Below are positions 7,376 through 13,653 of a DNA stretch of 23,764 nucleotides, in pieces. This stretch comes from JBDSTZ01 sp039927975. GTDB lineage: Bacteria; Pseudomonadota; Gammaproteobacteria; Burkholderiales; Burkholderiaceae_D. Below the pieces are notes generated by a model. It had not been told where the DNA came from, searched no databases, and saw only the letters and a list, made by a program, of their open reading frames with translations. Location of the stretch: the NCBI GenBank assembly GCA_039927975.1, contig JBDSTZ010000614.1, forward strand, positions 1 to 23,764. Direction: 5' to 3'. Both the position numbers and the translations under genes were made by a program. Numbering within the stretch: the first letter of the stretch is position 1; every line of letters starts with the position of its first letter.

Positions 7376-7402
7376 AAAAAAATGCCCGCCGGGAAGACGG
7401 GC
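7376..7402 (-). terminator. Intrinsic terminator of the candidate PhoB-dependent RNA
   Basis: On the minus strand GCCCGTC and GGCGGGC pair over 7 bp (one G-U) around a TTCCC loop, followed by A and seven T (7382-7376). Confidence 0.75.
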
Positions 7403-7513
7403 AAAACCCAAGATTGGGACAAGAGAGGGTGTGAGCTGTTCGGGTAGGCGTGCCGCCTTGGAAGGACAGCACGCCTGGCTGCTATCACGCACATCGGTTG
7501 CATGTACGGCAGA
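7376..7513 (-). ncRNA. Candidate PhoB-dependent small RNA of about 138 nt
   Basis: Downstream of a Pho-box promoter (7520-7553) the minus strand carries three hairpins in a row: AGGCGTGC...GCACGCCT (7476-7446; 8 bp, 15-nt loop holding TCCTTCC), CCCAATCTTGGG (7418-7407), and an intrinsic terminator (7402-7384 plus seven T). No protein gene fits: the only overlapping minus-strand frame runs through the terminator. The next gene, at 7220, has its own promoter. The start near 7513 is predicted, not measured. Confidence 0.5.
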
Positions 7514-7519
7514 TGAGTT

Positions 7520-7553
7520 AGTGTAGGCGGCGGCTGTGACGGCACTATGACAA
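7520..7553 (-). promoter_or_regulatory. Pho box with -10 element
   Basis: TTGTCAT (7553-7547) and CCGTCAC (7542-7536) are two 7-mers 11 bp apart, matching the PhoB half-sites CTGTCAT/CTGTCAC at 12 of 14 positions. TACACT (7525-7520) lies 10 bp beyond the second half-site, the position of the -10 in E. coli PhoB-activated promoters. There is no good -35, as expected for such promoters. Confidence 0.55.
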
Positions 7554-7621
7554 AACGCAAGGGTCGTGTCCGGCAAGAGAACGATTGCTGCTGTGTCCGG
7601 TCGTGCGCAAGGGGCGCGGAC

Positions 7622-7649
7622 AAAAAAAAGCCCGCTGGTGAAAGCGGGC
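7622..7649 (-). terminator. Strong intrinsic terminator downstream of ohr
   Basis: On the minus strand GCCCGCT and AGCGGGC form a perfect 7-bp GC-rich stem (7649-7643 and 7636-7630) with a 6-nt loop, followed directly by eight T (7629-7622). Confidence 0.9.
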
Positions 7650-7684
7650 AGAAGACTATTTTCTTGGAGGAGAATAGTGGAGAC
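7622..7684 (-). ncRNA. Candidate 63-nt small RNA with anti-Shine-Dalgarno loop
   Basis: A sigma-70-like promoter at 7691-7719 would start a transcript near 7684 that contains only two hairpins: a 6-bp AU-rich stem ACTATT/AATAGT whose 12-nt loop region contains CTCCTCC (7672-7666), and the terminator at 7622-7649. Loops with CUCCUCC can pair with ribosome-binding sites, as described for some alphaproteobacterial small RNAs. It could equally be only the 3' UTR of ohr, whose stop is at 7758. Confidence 0.4.
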
Positions 7685-7690
7685 AGGTGA

Positions 7691-7719
7691 AGTATGCGGG
7701 GATGCGGGATATATGTCTA
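7691..7719 (-). promoter_or_regulatory. Sigma-70-like promoter inside the ohr 3' region
   Basis: TAGACA (7719-7714; 5 of 6), a 17-bp spacer, and CATACT (7696-7691; 4 of 6) on the minus strand. It starts 39 nt past the ohr stop codon and points at the two-hairpin terminator segment. Confidence 0.4.
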
Positions 7720-7757
7720 ATTGTCATTTCGGATACCAGACATTAGTTATTCATATA

Positions 7758-8183
7758 TCAGGCGGTTTGCACGGACAACTGCACGTCGATATTGCCGCGC
7801 GTGGCGTTTGAGTAAGGGCACACTTCGTGGGCCTTGGCGACCACCGCCTCGGCCGCCGCCTGGTCCATGCCGGGCGCGCTGACCGCCAGCTTCACGCTCA
7901 GGCTGAATCCGCCATTGCCGTTCGGGCCGATGCCGACATCGGCGTTGATGCTGGTGGCGGCCGGGAGCGGCGTCTTCAGGCTGCCCGACACCAGTTTCAT
8001 GGCCGACAGGAAGCAGGCCGCGTAACCGCCGGCAAACAACTGCTCGGGATTGGTGCCTTCGCCGCCGGCGCCGCCGAGCTCTTTCGGGGTCGACAATTTG
8101 ACGTCGAGCGCATGATCGCTGGAAGTGGCGCGGCCGTCGCGGCCTCCGGTGGCGGTGGCGTGGGCGGTGTAAAGAACTTGCAT
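7758..8183 (-). CDS. ohr: Organic hydroperoxide resistance protein Ohr
   Basis: 141 residues, the usual Ohr length; the ATG at 8183 follows AGGAG by 8 nt, and upstream in-frame ATGs lack a site. Ohr is a cytoplasmic thiol peroxidase that reduces organic and fatty-acid hydroperoxides using lipoylated-protein reducing power. The catalytic cysteine is Cys57 in FAGGYAACF, the resolving cysteine Cys122 in VCPYSNATRGNIDV; Arg18 and Glu47 correspond to the conserved active-site Arg/Glu network. The VCPYS and NATRGN blocks favour Ohr over OsmC. It lies 129 bp downstream of ohrR in the same direction, with its own promoter and an OhrR operator in the gap, and ends with a terminator at 7622-7649 (or 3'-derived RNA). 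Confidence 0.93.
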   Translation of the reverse strand: MQVLYTAHATATGGRDGRATSSDHALDVKLSTPKELGGAGGEGTNPEQLFAGGYAACFLSAMKLVSGSLKTPLPAATSINADVGIGPNGNGGFSLSVKLAVSAPGMDQAAAEAVVAKAHEVCPYSNATRGNIDVQLSVQTA

Positions 8184-8235
8184 GATCGGCTCCTGGGCTG
8201 GTGGGGGACGGCGTGATCGCCTGTCCATGAGGTGA

Positions 8236-8264
8236 ACTATAGCGAGCAATTAAATTGTGTGCAA
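8236..8264 (-). promoter_or_regulatory. Promoter of ohr
   Basis: TTGCAC (8264-8259), a 17-bp spacer and TATAGT (8241-8236) on the minus strand; the -10 is 5 of 6. The OhrR dyad covers the -35 and spacer, so bound OhrR should block RNA polymerase. Expected leader about 46 nt. Confidence 0.65.
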
Positions 8265-8279
8265 TCTAATTATCGCTAT
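8239..8279. promoter_or_regulatory. OhrR operator, extended dyad
   Basis: AATTAAATTG (8248-8257) and CAATCTAATT (8262-8271) are inverted arms matching at 9 of 10 positions, resembling known OhrR sites built on AATT and ATTGCA-type halves. A second outer pair, ATAGCGA (8239-8245) and TCGCTAT (8273-8279), is a perfect inverted repeat and extends the symmetry to 41 bp. Confidence 0.75.
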
Positions 8280-8312
8280 CAGCCCGATTGATCCGACCTA
8301 TCGGCAGCGTCG

Positions 8313-8792
8313 CTACGTGCCGGCGTCGAGGGAATCGAACAAGGCGTCGCGCACCGTCGACAGTTCGGCGCGCATGCGTCCCAGCTCGTCGACCGCCAGT
8401 CCGCTGGCGCACAGCACCTGGTGCGGAATGGCCATGGCCTCGGCCTTGAGCGCACGGCCCTGGTCGCTCAGCGTGATGCGCACCTGGCGCTCATCCTGGG
8501 CGTCGCGCTTGCGTTCGAGCAGGCCGCCCGCCTCGAGGCGTTTCAGCAGCGGGGTGAGGGTGCCGGAATCGAGGAACAGACGGGCGCCGATATCCTTGAC
8601 CGGTAAGCCGTCGTGTTCCCACAAGACCAGCATGACCAGGTACTGCGGATAGGTCAGGCCAAGCCGGTCGAGCAAGGGCTTGTAGCTCTTGGTCATGGCG
8701 TGCGAGGCCGAATACAGGGCGAAGCAGAACTGGTTTTCCAGCGCCAGCAGATTGGGGGGCGTGGCCGGCGCGCGGCTGGGATCTTTGCTCAT
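8313..8792 (-). CDS. ohrR: MarR-family peroxide sensor OhrR (2-Cys type)
   Basis: 159 residues. OhrR represses ohr until organic hydroperoxide oxidises its sensing cysteine. The sensor is Cys23 in ENQFCFALYSASHAMTK, the hallmark helix; LGLTYPQYLVMLVLWE and the winged-helix stretch DSGTLTPLLKRLEAGGL follow, then the wing DERQVRITLS. A second cysteine at 128 (HQVLCASG) matches the Cys22/Cys127 layout of Xanthomonas OhrR, so an intersubunit disulphide mechanism is likely. The ATG at 8792 overlaps the TGA of the upstream dehydrogenase as ATGA, and there is no separate ribosome site, implying translational coupling. The frame is open far upstream, but that part is out-of-frame dehydrogenase sequence and is not included. 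Confidence 0.92.
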   Translation of the reverse strand: MSKDPSRAPATPPNLLALENQFCFALYSASHAMTKSYKPLLDRLGLTYPQYLVMLVLWEHDGLPVKDIGARLFLDSGTLTPLLKRLEAGGLLERKRDAQDERQVRITLSDQGRALKAEAMAIPHQVLCASGLAVDELGRMRAELSTVRDALFDSLDAGT

Positions 8793-9553
8793 TCTGGTAC
8801 CGGCACGGTGTAGTTGAGGGCCAGCCGGCCGCCATCGACATACATGGTCTGGCCGGTCATGTAGGTCGCGTCTTCGCTGGCGAGAAACACGGCGACGCCG
8901 GCGACTTCTTCCGGTTCGCCGCAGCGGCCCAGTGGGGTGCGCGAGAGGATGGTGTGGCGCGCCTCGGGGCTGGCCAGCACCGCCTGGCGCGCGAGGTCGG
9001 TCAGGATGGTGCCGGGGCCGATGCCGTTGACCCGCACGCCGTGCGGCGCCAGGTTCAGCGCCATGACCTTGGTGAGCTGGTTGACGCCGCCCTTGGAGAC
9101 GACGTACGGCACCTGGTTGGGAATCGCCAGCTGCGCGTTCACGCTCGACATATTGATGATGCAGCCGCTGCCGCGCTTGACCATTTCGCGCGCGGCGGCC
9201 TGGCCGCACAGGAACATCGATTTCAGATTGATGCGCAGCACGCGGTCGAAATCGTCTTCGGACAGGTCGAGGAAATCGGCCGCGTGGGTGACCCCGGCAT
9301 TGTTGATGAGGATGTCGATCTGGCCGAAGGCGGCCAGGGTGGCGACTATCATGGCGTCGACATCGGCCTTCTGGCTGACGTCGGCGGCGAAAAAACGCGC
9401 CGCTTCGCCGAGCGCCTGGGCCACCTGCTCGCCCTCCGGCTTGATGTCGACGAGCATGACGCGGGCGCCCTCGCGCACCAGCCGCTCGGCGCAGGCCAGG
9501 CCGATGCCCTGGGTGGCGCCGGTCACGATCGCAACTTTTGCAGCGAGTCTCAT
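8789..9553 (-). CDS. Short-chain dehydrogenase/reductase
   Basis: 254 residues; classical SDR. Visible motifs: cofactor site TGATQGIG (about 12-19), an Asp after the second strand (MLVDIKPEG) that favours NAD(H), NNAG, the catalytic Ser in NMSSVNAQ, Tyr and Lys in YVVSKGG, GPG, and the C-terminal EEVAGVAVFLASEDATYMTG and DGG block. Closest by eye to glucose/3-oxoacyl-type oxidoreductases; the substrate cannot be read from sequence. The start at 9553 has only GGGGA upstream. The stop overlaps the ohrR start by 4 nt, so it may lie in the peroxide regulon and could act on carbonyl products of lipid peroxidation, which is inference. Confidence 0.9.
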   Translation of the reverse strand: MRLAAKVAIVTGATQGIGLACAERLVREGARVMLVDIKPEGEQVAQALGEAARFFAADVSQKADVDAMIVATLAAFGQIDILINNAGVTHAADFLDLSEDDFDRVLRINLKSMFLCGQAAAREMVKRGSGCIINMSSVNAQLAIPNQVPYVVSKGGVNQLTKVMALNLAPHGVRVNGIGPGTILTDLARQAVLASPEARHTILSRTPLGRCGEPEEVAGVAVFLASEDATYMTGQTMYVDGGRLALNYTVPVPE

Positions 9554-9675
9554 CGATGTTTCCCCGTCGTTTCGCAAGCCGGCGTGCGCAGCCTGTTCCG
9601 GTCGAAATGACCACGGTCTGATTTTACCCAGTGGCCGGCGCCCGTGGGCGTTTTTTGCATCGCCAGTTGAGAGGG

Positions 9676-10188
9676 TTACAGCACCAGCGGACGGTCGGGC
9701 AATTCGTTGGCGCGCGCGCCTTCGGCGGGAAAGTGCTGGCGCAGCAGGGCGTTGACCTGCTCGACCGCGGCCAGAGTGCTGTCGTGAAACTGGCCGAGCG
9801 CGAAGCCGCTGGTCATCGCATTGCAGATCGATTGCCAGGTGGCCGGTTCGATCCGACGGTTGATGGCGCGGTCGGCCACGATGTCGACCTTGCGTTCGGC
9901 CAGGTTGATGTAGATGAGCACGCCGCAATTGTCTTCCGTGTCCCACACGCCGTATTCGGCGAACAGGGCCAGCGCGCGCTTGCGGTTGCTGACCTCGTGC
10001 CACACCAGTTCGCCGGGCATGCTGTTTTCGACGATCAGGCGTAGCTCGCCGCGATGGCTTTGTTCGCCGGCCGTGATCGCTTGCGTGATGGCGCTCAGGG
10101 TCTGGGCCGGAAACGCCCGGCGCCCGACCGCCGCCGTGGTGCGCCAATGGCGCCAGGCGCGTTGCAATTTGTCAGCGAGGTGCGCCAT
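9676..10188 (-). CDS. TPM-domain protein (second of the lemA operon)
   Basis: 170 residues from the ATG at 10188, which overlaps the preceding stop as TGATG; a GTG one codon earlier is also possible. It is a TPM domain (TLP18.3/Psb32/MOLO-1, PF04536) without a signal peptide: FPAQTLSAITQAITAGEQSHRGELRLIVENS, then the central GVWDTEDNCGVLIYINLAERKVDIVADR strand block and a C-terminal helix GQFHDSTLAAVEQVNALL. Such short cytoplasmic TPM proteins regularly follow lemA and the membrane-anchored TPM gene, as here. Biochemical role is not established; membrane-protein or envelope maintenance has been suggested for TPM families. No terminator is evident after it. Confidence 0.88.
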   Translation of the reverse strand: MAHLADKLQRAWRHWRTTAAVGRRAFPAQTLSAITQAITAGEQSHRGELRLIVENSMPGELVWHEVSNRKRALALFAEYGVWDTEDNCGVLIYINLAERKVDIVADRAINRRIEPATWQSICNAMTSGFALGQFHDSTLAAVEQVNALLRQHFPAEGARANELPDRPLVL

Positions 10189-11024
10189 CACCAGTCTCCC
10201 GAGGCGCCGCCGCCGTCAAAACTGCCACCGCCGCCGGAAAAGCCGCCGCCGCCTGAGAACCCGCCGCCGCCCGAAAAGCCGCCGCCGCCGCGCCCGAGAT
10301 TGCCGAGCGCATTGCCGAGAATGAAGCCGGCCGCGCCGCTGCCCCAGCCGTTGCTGGCCAGGCCCGAGCGGCGCCGGCCGAACAGCGAACGCAGGATGAA
10401 GAATCCAATCAGGATCGGCAGCAGCAGGCCGAGACTGAAGCCGCCCGCAGCGGCGCCCTCAGCCTGGCGCTCGGCTTGCTGCTCGGCGGGGAATTGTTCC
10501 TGGTTGAGCAGGCCGGCGATCGCGCCGACGCCGGCCACCAGGCCGTCGTAATACTGGTTCTGCTTGAAGTGCGGGGCGATCACGTCCTGCAGGATGCGTT
10601 TCGACTGCGCATCGGTCAGCACGCCTTGCACCCCGCGCCCGGCCTCGATGCGAAGGCGCCGCAGCGCCGCCGGGTTGTCCTTGGCGACGAGCAGCAGCAC
10701 GCCGTCGTCGATGCCCTTGCGGCCGAGCTTCCAGGCGTCGGCCACGCGGATGCTGTACTGCTCGATCTGTTCCGGCTCGGTCGACTTGACCAGCAGCACC
10801 GCGATCTGGCTGCCGGTCTTGGCTTCGTAATCGGTGAGCACGGTGTCGAGCCGTGCGCGCTGATCGGCGTCGAGCATGCCGGCCTGGTCGGTCACGTGGC
10901 CGGTGAGCGGCGGCACCGGGGCCAGCTGGGCGTGGGCGGCGCCGGCCAGCGCCAACATCAGCGCCAGCATCAACACCGTGGCCCACCAGAATCGCTGCGA
11001 GGGCATGATCTTATCTGCCAACAT
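10188..11024 (-). CDS. Membrane TPM-domain protein, YgcG-like
   Basis: 278 residues. Signal peptide 1-33 ending AHA; a periplasmic TPM domain about 40-165, with LTGHVTDQAGMLD at its start and GIDDGVLLLVAKDNPAALRR in the core; a transmembrane helix about 198-218 (SLGLLLPILIGFFILRSLFG); then a cytoplasmic or flexible tail with FSGGGG repeats ending SFDGGGASGDW. The repeated Gly-rich tail is characteristic of YgcG-type proteins. The start overlaps the lemA stop as TAATG, with no separate ribosome site, so translation is probably coupled. An ATG at 11006 is an alternative that keeps the whole signal peptide. Role unknown. Confidence 0.9.
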   Translation of the reverse strand: MLADKIMPSQRFWWATVLMLALMLALAGAAHAQLAPVPPLTGHVTDQAGMLDADQRARLDTVLTDYEAKTGSQIAVLLVKSTEPEQIEQYSIRVADAWKLGRKGIDDGVLLLVAKDNPAALRRLRIEAGRGVQGVLTDAQSKRILQDVIAPHFKQNQYYDGLVAGVGAIAGLLNQEQFPAEQQAERQAEGAAAGGFSLGLLLPILIGFFILRSLFGRRRSGLASNGWGSGAAGFILGNALGNLGRGGGGFSGGGGFSGGGGFSGGGGSFDGGGASGDW

Positions 11025-11635
11025 TATTTGCCAAAATTGACGGTGGGCGCGGTGGAGATGGCTTTTTCATTTTCCACCGTGAACGATGGCTTGGCCTTGT
11101 AGCCGAACACCATCGCCGTCAGGTTTTTCGGGAAGCTACGCACCGAGACATTGTAGTCCTGGACCGTCGCGATATAGCGCTGGCGCGCCACCGTGATGCG
11201 GTTCTCGGTGCCTTCGAGCTGCGATTGGAGGTCGCGGAAACTGGCGTCCGCCTTGAGCTGCGGATATTGCTCCGACACGACCATCAAGCGCGAGAGGGCG
11301 CCCGACAACTGGCCCTGGACTTCCTGGAATTTCTTGAACGCCTCGGGATTGTTCAGCACTTCCGGTGTAATCTGAAAACTGGTGGCGGCGGCGCGCGCGC
11401 GGGTGACGGCTTCGAGCGTGTCCTTTTCGTGCGTGGCGTAACCCTTGACGGTGTTGACCAGGTTGGGAATCAGGTCGGCGCGGCGCTGGTACTGGTTGAC
11501 AACTTCTGCCCAGGCCGCCTTGGTGGCCTCGTCCTTGGTCTGAAAGTCGTTGTAGCCGCAGCCGGACAGCATGGCGGTCATGAGCGACAGTGCCAGCAGC
11601 AGGCGGCTCCAGCGTGCGATAAGTGTATTGGTCAT
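11024..11635 (-). CDS. lemA: LemA family lipoprotein
   Basis: 203 residues. The ATG at 11635 gives a lipoprotein signal with lipobox LSGC (Cys26); the frame is open much further upstream, but that extension has no family similarity and would run across the pyrF promoter. Conserved LemA blocks are NQYQRRADLIPNLVNTVKGY, LEAVTRARAA, QGQLSGALSRLMVVSEQYP and NRITVARQRYIATVQDYN, which make a long four-helix bundle. The ending PKNLTAMVFGYKAKPSF is typical. LemA is of unknown biochemical function. First gene of an operon with the two TPM genes; divergent from pyrF. Confidence 0.93.
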   Translation of the reverse strand: MTNTLIARWSRLLLALSLMTAMLSGCGYNDFQTKDEATKAAWAEVVNQYQRRADLIPNLVNTVKGYATHEKDTLEAVTRARAAATSFQITPEVLNNPEAFKKFQEVQGQLSGALSRLMVVSEQYPQLKADASFRDLQSQLEGTENRITVARQRYIATVQDYNVSVRSFPKNLTAMVFGYKAKPSFTVENEKAISTAPTVNFGK

Positions 11636-11742
11636 GGTCGGTCCGTAACAAGTTGTCGAATGGTCAAAAATATACCCTAATCCGATAGGCGATGCCGAAT
11701 CCAAACGTGCGGCCCGGCCGCAGCGGGGAAGGGCGGACGCGG

Positions 11743-11748
11743 TACAAT
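11743..11748 (+). promoter_or_regulatory. Candidate -10 element for pyrF
   Basis: TACAAT (5 of 6 to TATAAT) lies 35 nt before the pyrF start codon; no good -35 is visible in the GC-rich DNA upstream. Confidence 0.3.
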
Positions 11749-11783
11749 GCCGGGTTTGCAAAAAAGATACGAGGAGTGCCACC

Positions 11784-12605
11784 GTGAATTTCATCGACAA
11801 GCTGTCCGCCGCCTGGACCAACAATGATTCGCTGCTGTGCGTCGGGCTCGACCCGGACCTGGCGCGCCTGCCCGAGTCGCTGCGCGATGCGCCCGATGGC
11901 ATCCTCACCTTCTGCAAGGCGATTGTCGACGCCACCGCCGACCTGGCCTGTTCCTTCAAGCCGCAGATCGCCTACTTCGCCGCGCTCGGCGCCGAGCCGC
12001 AGCTCGAGGCGCTGTGCGAATACATCCGCAGCCGCTATCCGCAGATCCCGCTGGTGCTCGACGCCAAGCGCGGCGACATCGGCGCCACCGCCCATCAGTA
12101 CGCCCGCGAAGCCTACGACCGCTACGGCGCCGACGCCGTCACCGTCAATCCCTACATGGGCTTCGATTCGGTCGAGCCCTACCTGGCGTGGAGCGAGCGC
12201 GGCGTGATCGTGCTGTGCCGCACCTCGAACCCGGGTGGCTCGGACCTGCAATTCCTGCAAGCGGACGGCAAGCCGCTGTATCAGCACGTCGCCAGTATGG
12301 TGGCCAACAAGTGGAACCGCAACGGCCAGTGCGCGCTCGTGGTCGGCGCCACCTTTCCGGAAGAACTGGCGCAGGTGAGGGCGCTGGTGGGCGACATGCC
12401 GCTGCTGGTGCCCGGCGTCGGCGCCCAGGGCGGCGATGTCGAGGCGACCGTCAAGGCCGGCCGTACCGCCGGCGGCACCGGCATGATGATCAATTCCTCG
12501 CGCGCGATCCTGTACGCGACGCCGCAGGGCAATGAAGACTTCGCGGCCGCCGCGCGCCGGGTCGCGCTGGAAACGCGCGACGCGATCAACGCGTTCCGCG
12601 CGTAA
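11784..12605 (+). CDS. pyrF: Orotidine 5'-phosphate decarboxylase, type 2
   Basis: 273 residues from GTG, with GAGGAG 7 nt upstream. Catalyses decarboxylation of OMP to UMP, the last step of de novo pyrimidine synthesis, in the cytoplasm. The catalytic core is LVLDAKRGDIGATA with Lys95 and Asp98; CVGLDPD near residue 20 binds the phosphoribosyl unit, and PGVGAQGG plus the GGTGMMINSSRAI block close the phosphate site. The length and the DAKRGDIG form place it in the longer PyrF subfamily 2 rather than the 230-residue E. coli type. An exported hydrolase begins 5 nt after its stop, so the two are cotranscribed. Confidence 0.95.
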   Translation: MNFIDKLSAAWTNNDSLLCVGLDPDLARLPESLRDAPDGILTFCKAIVDATADLACSFKPQIAYFAALGAEPQLEALCEYIRSRYPQIPLVLDAKRGDIGATAHQYAREAYDRYGADAVTVNPYMGFDSVEPYLAWSERGVIVLCRTSNPGGSDLQFLQADGKPLYQHVASMVANKWNRNGQCALVVGATFPEELAQVRALVGDMPLLVPGVGAQGGDVEATVKAGRTAGGTGMMINSSRAILYATPQGNEDFAAAARRVALETRDAINAFRA

Positions 12606-12610
12606 TTGCG

Positions 12611-13546
12611 GTGCCAGTCTTGCGCGGTGCACAGCGTGCGATCGGCGTGATGCTGCTGGCCACCAGCGGCGCCGTGCTGGCCGCGCCGTTGGCGCCGGCG
12701 ACGAAGCAGAGTTTTCTGTTTGCGCCGCCCGGTGAACCAGGCGCCAAGCCGCTGGCCGTGTTCTATTACAAGCCGGCGCATGCCGACGCCCGCTCACGCG
12801 TGCTGGTGGCGATCCACGGCGTCGAGCGCGACGGCAGCCGCGCGCGCGATGTGTGGGTCAAGGCGGCGGAAAAATACAATGTGATCGTGCTGGCGCCGGA
12901 GTTCGATGCCGACACCTATCCGACCGCGCAGTTCCAGTACGGCGGCGTCGAGCAGGCTGACCCCGCCAGATGGACCTTCCAGATCGTCGACGCGCTGTTC
13001 GACAAGGTGCGGCGCGACGAGGGCTTGCAGGCGACCAGCTATTCCCTGTTCGGCCATTCGGCCGGCGCCCAGTTCGTGCACCGTTTCATGCTGATGATGG
13101 AGCGTACCCAGGTGGACGCGGCGGTGGCGGCGAACGCCGGCACCTACACGTTTCCGGTCTATCCGAAGATGGCGAGCAAGCAGCGCTTTCCGTGGGTGCT
13201 GGAGGAAAGCCGCGTCAGCCACGCCGCGCTGGGGCAACGATTCGGCCGCAAGCTGACCATTCTGCTCGGGCAGGAAGACACGGTGACGAATTCGCCCGAC
13301 TTTCCGAATTCGCCCGCCGCCATGCTGCAAGGCGCGACCCGCTACGAACGCGGGCACAATTTCTTCGACGCGGCGCGGGCCCAGGCGCAGCGGATGGAAG
13401 CGGTCTTCGGCTGGCGCGTGCAGGACGTGCCCGGAGTCGGTCACAATTCGGCGAGGATGGCCGCTGCGGCCGCGCCTTTGCTATTCGGCGCGCCGGCGGT
13501 AGCAGCGGCGGACAGGGGCACGGCGGCGCAATCTTCCGCGCCGTGA
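12611..13546 (+). CDS. Exported alpha/beta hydrolase
   Basis: 311 residues from a GTG start 5 nt past the pyrF stop. Residues 1-25 form a signal peptide (cleavage near AVLAA). The alpha/beta hydrolase fold shows the oxyanion stretch LVAIHGVERDG, the nucleophile elbow FGHSAGA (Ser150), a probable acid Asp in LLGQEDTVT and the catalytic His in DVPGVGHNSARM. The general plan resembles extracellular PHB depolymerase-like and esterase families; the substrate is not evident. The C-terminal 20 residues are Ala-rich. The strong terminator at 13610-13642 ends the pyrF transcript here. Confidence 0.82.
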   Translation: MPVLRGAQRAIGVMLLATSGAVLAAPLAPATKQSFLFAPPGEPGAKPLAVFYYKPAHADARSRVLVAIHGVERDGSRARDVWVKAAEKYNVIVLAPEFDADTYPTAQFQYGGVEQADPARWTFQIVDALFDKVRRDEGLQATSYSLFGHSAGAQFVHRFMLMMERTQVDAAVAANAGTYTFPVYPKMASKQRFPWVLEESRVSHAALGQRFGRKLTILLGQEDTVTNSPDFPNSPAAMLQGATRYERGHNFFDAARAQAQRMEAVFGWRVQDVPGVGHNSARMAAAAAPLLFGAPAVAAADRGTAAQSSAP

Positions 13547-13609
13547 TATCGCCAGGCTGCCGTTGGCTTCCGGCTGGCCCTTTTCTGGTGGCCAGTCTTT
13601 ATTGACCGA

Positions 13610-13642
13610 GTGGCGGCATCGGCGCCGCCACACGTTTTTTTT
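13610..13642 (+). terminator. Intrinsic terminator after pyrF-hydrolase
   Basis: GTGGCGGC (13610-13617) and GCCGCCAC (13624-13631) form a perfect 8-bp stem with a 6-nt loop, followed by ACG and eight T (13635-13642). It sits in the gap between convergent genes. Confidence 0.88.
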
Positions 13643-13653
13643 CCTGCCAATCC

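Noticed and set aside
7566..7811. Plus-strand frame with GGAGGAG before a GTG at 7677, running into the ohr 3' end
   Set aside because: The GGAGGAG is the complement of the small-RNA loop and the frame is antisense to ohr; no plus-strand promoter or terminator supports it.
8793..9614. N-terminal extension of ohrR
   Set aside because: The extension is Arg/Gly-rich out-of-frame dehydrogenase sequence; OhrR family length and the ATGA overlap fix the start at 8792.
9636..9657. Terminator-like GGCGCCCGTGGGCG followed by six T on the plus strand
   Set aside because: Stem is only four base pairs with a reasonable loop, and no plus-strand gene lies upstream.
11664..12797. 377-residue minus-strand frame across pyrF
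   Set aside because: Antisense shadow of pyrF; no family motifs and it would cover the lemA/pyrF promoter region.
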